A stretch of DNA of 8,816 bases from Deltaproteobacteria bacterium (GTDB taxonomy: Bacteria > Desulfobacterota > Desulfarculia > Adiutricales > Adiutricaceae), in NCBI GenBank assembly GCA_031267005.1, contig JAIRZX010000293.1:1-8816 (forward strand). The letters are read 5' to 3'. The first letter of the stretch is position 1. Each line of letters opens with the position of its first letter. Under the pieces are notes generated by a model. It worked only from the letters and a program-made list of their open reading frames with translations, was not told the origin of the DNA and did no database searches. Position numbers and translations under genes: made by a program. Shown here in pieces: positions 6,727 to 8,816 of this stretch.

Positions 6727-7040
6727 CAAGGCTTAAAACAAGGCTTGCGGCTTAAGGCGATACGAAAACGCTAGCGATGACGGCTTGCTGGTTAAGGCTA
6801 TATGGAAAAATAGAATGAAAATATGCGATGAAGATTGGCGTTAAAACTATTAGTAATAGCAATAGATTAAGGTTTACGGTTAAATGGAATTCAGGAAATA
6901 CTTGCTGTTAAGGGCCGGGAAAAGGAATTATTAAAAACTATTAAATTAAATGCATGCGGGCAAAGGGAATTTATCAAACGATCGTTAATAATGTTTACAG
7001 TTTAAGTAATTTTATATCATGATTTCGATAATCCGTGTTC
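6727..7040. repeat. AT-rich island of diverged short repeats
   Basis: Composition changes abruptly from very GC-rich to AT-rich near 6730 and back near 7040. At the junction, CAAGGCTTAAAA (6727-6738) is followed directly by CAAGGCTTGCGG (6739-6750). A 27-base segment at 6742-6768 recurs at 6782-6808 with five mismatches (shared pieces GGCTTGC, TTAAGGC, ATA, AAAA). A third, shorter version starts with CTTGCTGTTAAGG at 6901. GCGATGA occurs at 6774 and 6825. TTAA appears about a dozen times. No ORF of note is present. It could be a decayed mobile element, a binding-site cluster or a promoter-rich spacer. Confidence 0.6.
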
Positions 7041-7070
7041 CTGAAGGCGGGAGAGCAGAGAGATAATCCA

Positions 7071-7082
7071 AAAGGCGCCTTT
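7071..7082. promoter_or_regulatory. Perfect 12-bp palindrome
   Basis: AAAGGCGCCTTT is a perfect dyad just inside the boundary between the AT-rich island and the GC-rich DNA after the FIST gene. It could be an operator half-site pair, but no regulator gene is visible nearby and no start codon lies close on either strand. Confidence 0.3.
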
Positions 7083-7153
7083 ATGGGGCGGCATGGTCGC
7101 CCGGGAACGCCGAGGCACCCGCCGACTCAGGCGCGGAGGCCGTCGCGGCCCTG

Positions 7154-7181
7154 AAAAAGGGCGCCCTCGGCCTTCGGCCCT
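7154..7181 (-). terminator. Weak intrinsic terminator candidate after the FIST gene
   Basis: On the minus strand, AGGGC (7177-7181) can pair with GCCCT (7158-7162), and the stem runs into TTTTT (7154-7158). A small GGCC-GAA-GGCC hairpin overlaps the upper part. The stem is short and the loop long, so this is a weak candidate. It starts about 45 bases downstream of the FIST stop, the right place for the end of a monocistronic FIST message. Confidence 0.3.
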
Positions 7182-7224
7182 GGACTCCTTCGGCCCCCTG
7201 GGCCTGGGTCCAGCGTGGCCGGGC

Positions 7225-8382
7225 TTATACGCTCGCGGCTACTAGAGACATGTTGTGGAAGGCGTTCCGCCATCTCCCGCCGCGGACTGGGAGCGGGCAG
7301 ATTTCCCCGGTGGAATAGGCGAAGGAGTAAGGGAAGCGGCGCTGGAGCCCGGCCTTCAGCTGGTCCGCCTCTATCGTGTAGTTGAAACCGAGGACGATGT
7401 TGCGCGACAGGCAGGAGTAGATGAGCAGGGGCCCGCTTGAGAGCCCCGCGCGGGAGGAGAGCAGCCTCGCCCCGCACAGGATGTGCTCGCGGTCCAGGGC
7501 CCCTATGCCCAGGAGGGCGCCGGGGTGGGCCTTGCCGCCTATCACTCTGCCCCCTTCCGAGGTCTGGGAGACTATGGTGCGGAAGACGGGGTCGGAGCCG
7601 TCGGCCCGGTCTAAGGAGAGCGGGATGGCGTTCACCCCCTGGATCTGCCCTTCCCGGCACAGCCCCAGGGACTCCAGGAAGTCCAGGGCGGGCATGCCGT
7701 TAACCTGGAGTATCACGTTGTCCCGGGCGTCGGTGATGATGGCCTTCTGGCGGATGGAGCGGGAAAGCGAGACCGGGAAGACCTTGAAGCGTGGCTCCAC
7801 CGGGCCCTCTATCAGGATCATGCTCGCCCGGTCCGGGTAGCTCTCCCCGTTGTGGATGACCTTGGGCCTCCGGAGCGAGACGGTGTAGTCGGCCGCCAAG
7901 GTCCCGAAGAAGGGCACCCCGTCAGAAGCCTCGTCCAGGGCCTCCACCATCAGCTCCCCGGTGGCCAGGGTGCTGATGAAAGGGGCGAAAACGAGACCCA
8001 TGGCGGGTCGGCGCTCCAGGAGGTTCTCGGTCTCCACGTAGAGCCTGGCGGCCGGGCCGGCCACGCCCCCGCCCATGGGGGCGGAGAGCCCGGCCGCGAA
8101 GCGGCAGTCGTCGGAGGTGAGCACGCTCGCCGTAAGGAGCATGCTGTCGGTCAGGCCTCCCGAGGACGAGTTGAGGAAGGTGTTTATGCCCACGGTCGGG
8201 AAGGGGAGCCTCTCGCATACGGCCTTGGCCACTCCCGATTCCATGAAGGCGTCGTTGCAATGCACTATGCAGGCCGAGTTACGGCGCAGTCCCCGGTCCA
8301 GGTCCAGCTGGGCGAGGATGTCCCTCACCGCCAGCTCCGGTTCGTCGGGCTCCAGGGTCTGCGCTACGAGCATCTCAATCAA
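7225..8382 (-). CDS. FIST N-/C-domain sensory protein
   Basis: A 385-residue protein covering the usual FIST_N (PF08495, about residues 35-220) plus FIST_C (PF10442, about 225-370) layout. The clearest signature is near the C-terminus: YSFAYSTGEICPLP (351-364) followed by WRNAFHNMSLVA (371-382), the conserved GEICP and FHN blocks of FIST_C. LVFAPF (130-135) and PFFGTLAADY (157-166) fit FIST_N. FIST domains are proposed intracellular small-ligand sensors feeding signal-transduction proteins; the ligand is not deducible here. No signal peptide or membrane segment is seen, so it is probably cytosolic. The start is TTG at 8380-8382 because AAAGGA lies six bases upstream; ATG at M4 (8373) is the alternative, but its spacing would be about 15 bases. 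The stop is TAA at 7225-7227. The next gene on the same strand is the hybrid kinase, 1.52 kb further on, a plausible partner though not tightly linked as an operon. Confidence 0.92.
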   Translation of the reverse strand: MIEMLVAQTLEPDEPELAVRDILAQLDLDRGLRRNSACIVHCNDAFMESGVAKAVCERLPFPTVGINTFLNSSSGGLTDSMLLTASVLTSDDCRFAAGLSAPMGGGVAGPAARLYVETENLLERRPAMGLVFAPFISTLATGELMVEALDEASDGVPFFGTLAADYTVSLRRPKVIHNGESYPDRASMILIEGPVEPRFKVFPVSLSRSIRQKAIITDARDNVILQVNGMPALDFLESLGLCREGQIQGVNAIPLSLDRADGSDPVFRTIVSQTSEGGRVIGGKAHPGALLGIGALDREHILCGARLLSSRAGLSSGPLLIYSCLSRNIVLGFNYTIEADQLKAGLQRRFPYSFAYSTGEICPLPVRGGRWRNAFHNMSLVAASV

Positions 8383-8383
8383 G

Positions 8384-8392
8384 GGCGGTCCT
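8384..8392 (-). promoter_or_regulatory. Ribosome site deciding the TTG start of FIST
   Basis: The minus strand reads GGGAAAGGACCGCCC and then TTG. AAAGGA is a good Shine-Dalgarno six bases before the TTG. The nine bases AGGACCGCC are identical to those before the kinase start. Confidence 0.55.
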
Positions 8393-8765
8393 TTCCCTGC
8401 GGGGTTGTTTTTCCGCGGGCGGGCGGGCGGACAGCCGTAAGGGTTTTCCGGCGGCCTCCCGGAGGGTGGCGTGCGGGAAACGGAGCGGGGCCTCGCTCTG
8501 CGGGGCGGCGGCGGGACTCGGGCCGGGCGGGGGGATTGGGGGCCGAACGGGGAAGGCTCCTCCCCCGCCCGCCGGCCTCCCGGCCCGGTTAAATCTCACG
8601 CCGCCCGCGCCGGGAAAAGGCCGGGGGAAATCCGCCAGGAATGCCCCGCCGGGACGCCGGAGCGCCGGGGGGGGAGCCTTCAGGCGTGTATGTTGCGCCG
8701 CCGGGGCGTTTGGGCGGGAGGGGCGCTGGGCCCCGCGCCCGCGTGGCCGGCGGGAAGCGGCGTCG
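8393..8765. other. Very GC-rich stretch upstream of FIST, no clear gene
   Basis: Frames remain open only because the DNA is so GC-rich. I see no family-like protein. No convincing promoter for the FIST gene is visible either: the only AT-rich patch is GTTAAATCTCAC at about 8587-8598, without a matching -35. A minus-strand frame entering from the right edge ends in TGA at 8680-8682 (45 codons, low complexity) and could be the tail of an upstream gene, but support is poor. Confidence 0.45.
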
Positions 8766-8816
8766 ATGACGGATGTCCGGACGGCCTTCGCGTTGCTTCA
8801 GGCGCGCCGCCGCGGC
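8766..8816 (+). CDS. Possible N-terminus of a plus-strand gene, cut by window edge
   Basis: ATG at 8766 opens 17 codons to the window end, reading MTDVRTAFALLQARRRG. A GGGAAG purine run ends eight bases upstream and might be a ribosome site. No family can be assigned from 17 residues, and in DNA this GC-rich an open frame of this length is expected by chance. If real, it would be divergent from FIST. Confidence 0.15.
   Translation, partial: MTDVRTAFALLQARRRG

Larger units (their letters stand above)
5818..6730. other. GC-rich, apparently non-coding region of 0.9 kb with repeats
   Basis: Several frames on both strands stay open for 100-250 codons, but their products are Pro/Arg/Gly/Ser-rich, match no family I know, and overlap one another. 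I read them as GC-bias artefacts. The content that stands out is the 11-bp-period array (6058-6220 and beyond), the hairpin at 6616-6650, and a hairpin with stem GCCCGC/GCGGGC and a five-base loop (5938-5954), extendable outward to nine pairs with one G-U. None of these hairpins has a T-run. Confidence 0.6.

Noticed and set aside
5958..6774. Overlapping open frames on both strands (247 codons minus, 200 codons minus, 193 codons plus)
   Set aside because: They overlap each other, have GC-bias amino-acid composition and no recognisable domain. The 11-bp period beneath them does not keep a codon frame.
7852..8592. 246-codon plus-strand frame opposite FIST
   Set aside because: Antisense shadow: Gly/Arg/His-rich, no family, and it extends past the FIST start only because of high GC.
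1..8816. tRNA or rRNA genes
   Set aside because: I scanned the spacers for cloverleaf-like arms with a TTCGA-type loop and for conserved rRNA blocks and found none.

Overview
The window carries three recognisable protein genes, all on the minus strand, separated by unusually long non-coding stretches (about 1.34 kb, 1.52 kb and at least 0.38 kb). The two central genes are very GC-rich but still use ATA for Ile and AGG for Arg alongside GC-rich codons. That codon mix, a soluble multi-domain hybrid kinase and an AAA-ATPase-like/PDDEXK protein would fit a Synergistota or Desulfobacterota-like anaerobe. This is only a weak inference from codon habit and gene content; no marker gene is present.

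Layout, left to right. Positions 1-1721 (minus) hold an almost complete AAA-ATPase-like + PD-(D/E)XK nuclease-like protein (the former DUF1703 family). Its frame is intact and runs off the left edge. A good sigma-70-type promoter lies just upstream (1754-1782). Positions 1783-2250 are AT-rich and hold a striking 29-bp inverted repeat (2078-2189) and one tiny possible ORF. Positions 2251-3060 are GC-rich with no convincing gene. Positions 3061-5706 (minus) encode a soluble hybrid sensor kinase: Pro/Ala-rich tail, coiled coil, PAS, HisKA, HATPase_c, receiver, Hpt and an unnamed C-terminal helical module. Positions 5818-6730 are GC-rich, apparently non-coding, and contain a degenerate tandem array with an 11-bp period, which does not preserve the reading frame. 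A 15-bp-stem hairpin lies at 6616-6650. Composition then drops abruptly to an AT-rich island of diverged short repeats (6727-7040). Positions 7225-8382 (minus) encode a FIST-domain sensory protein. The right edge is GC-rich and may hold the first codons of a plus-strand gene.

How the genes may work together: FIST proteins are putative small-ligand sensors often encoded near signal-transduction genes. Here the FIST gene lies upstream of, and on the same strand as, a kinase that carries its own receiver and Hpt domains. Both genes start with TTG, preceded by the same nine bases AGGACCGCC. A FIST/phosphorelay sensory pair is reasonable but inferred. The AAA/PDDEXK gene has visibly lower GC and looks like an accessory gene.

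The most unusual content is non-coding: the 11-bp-periodic array between the FIST and kinase genes, the AT-rich repeat island beside it, and the long inverted repeat upstream of the AAA/PDDEXK gene.
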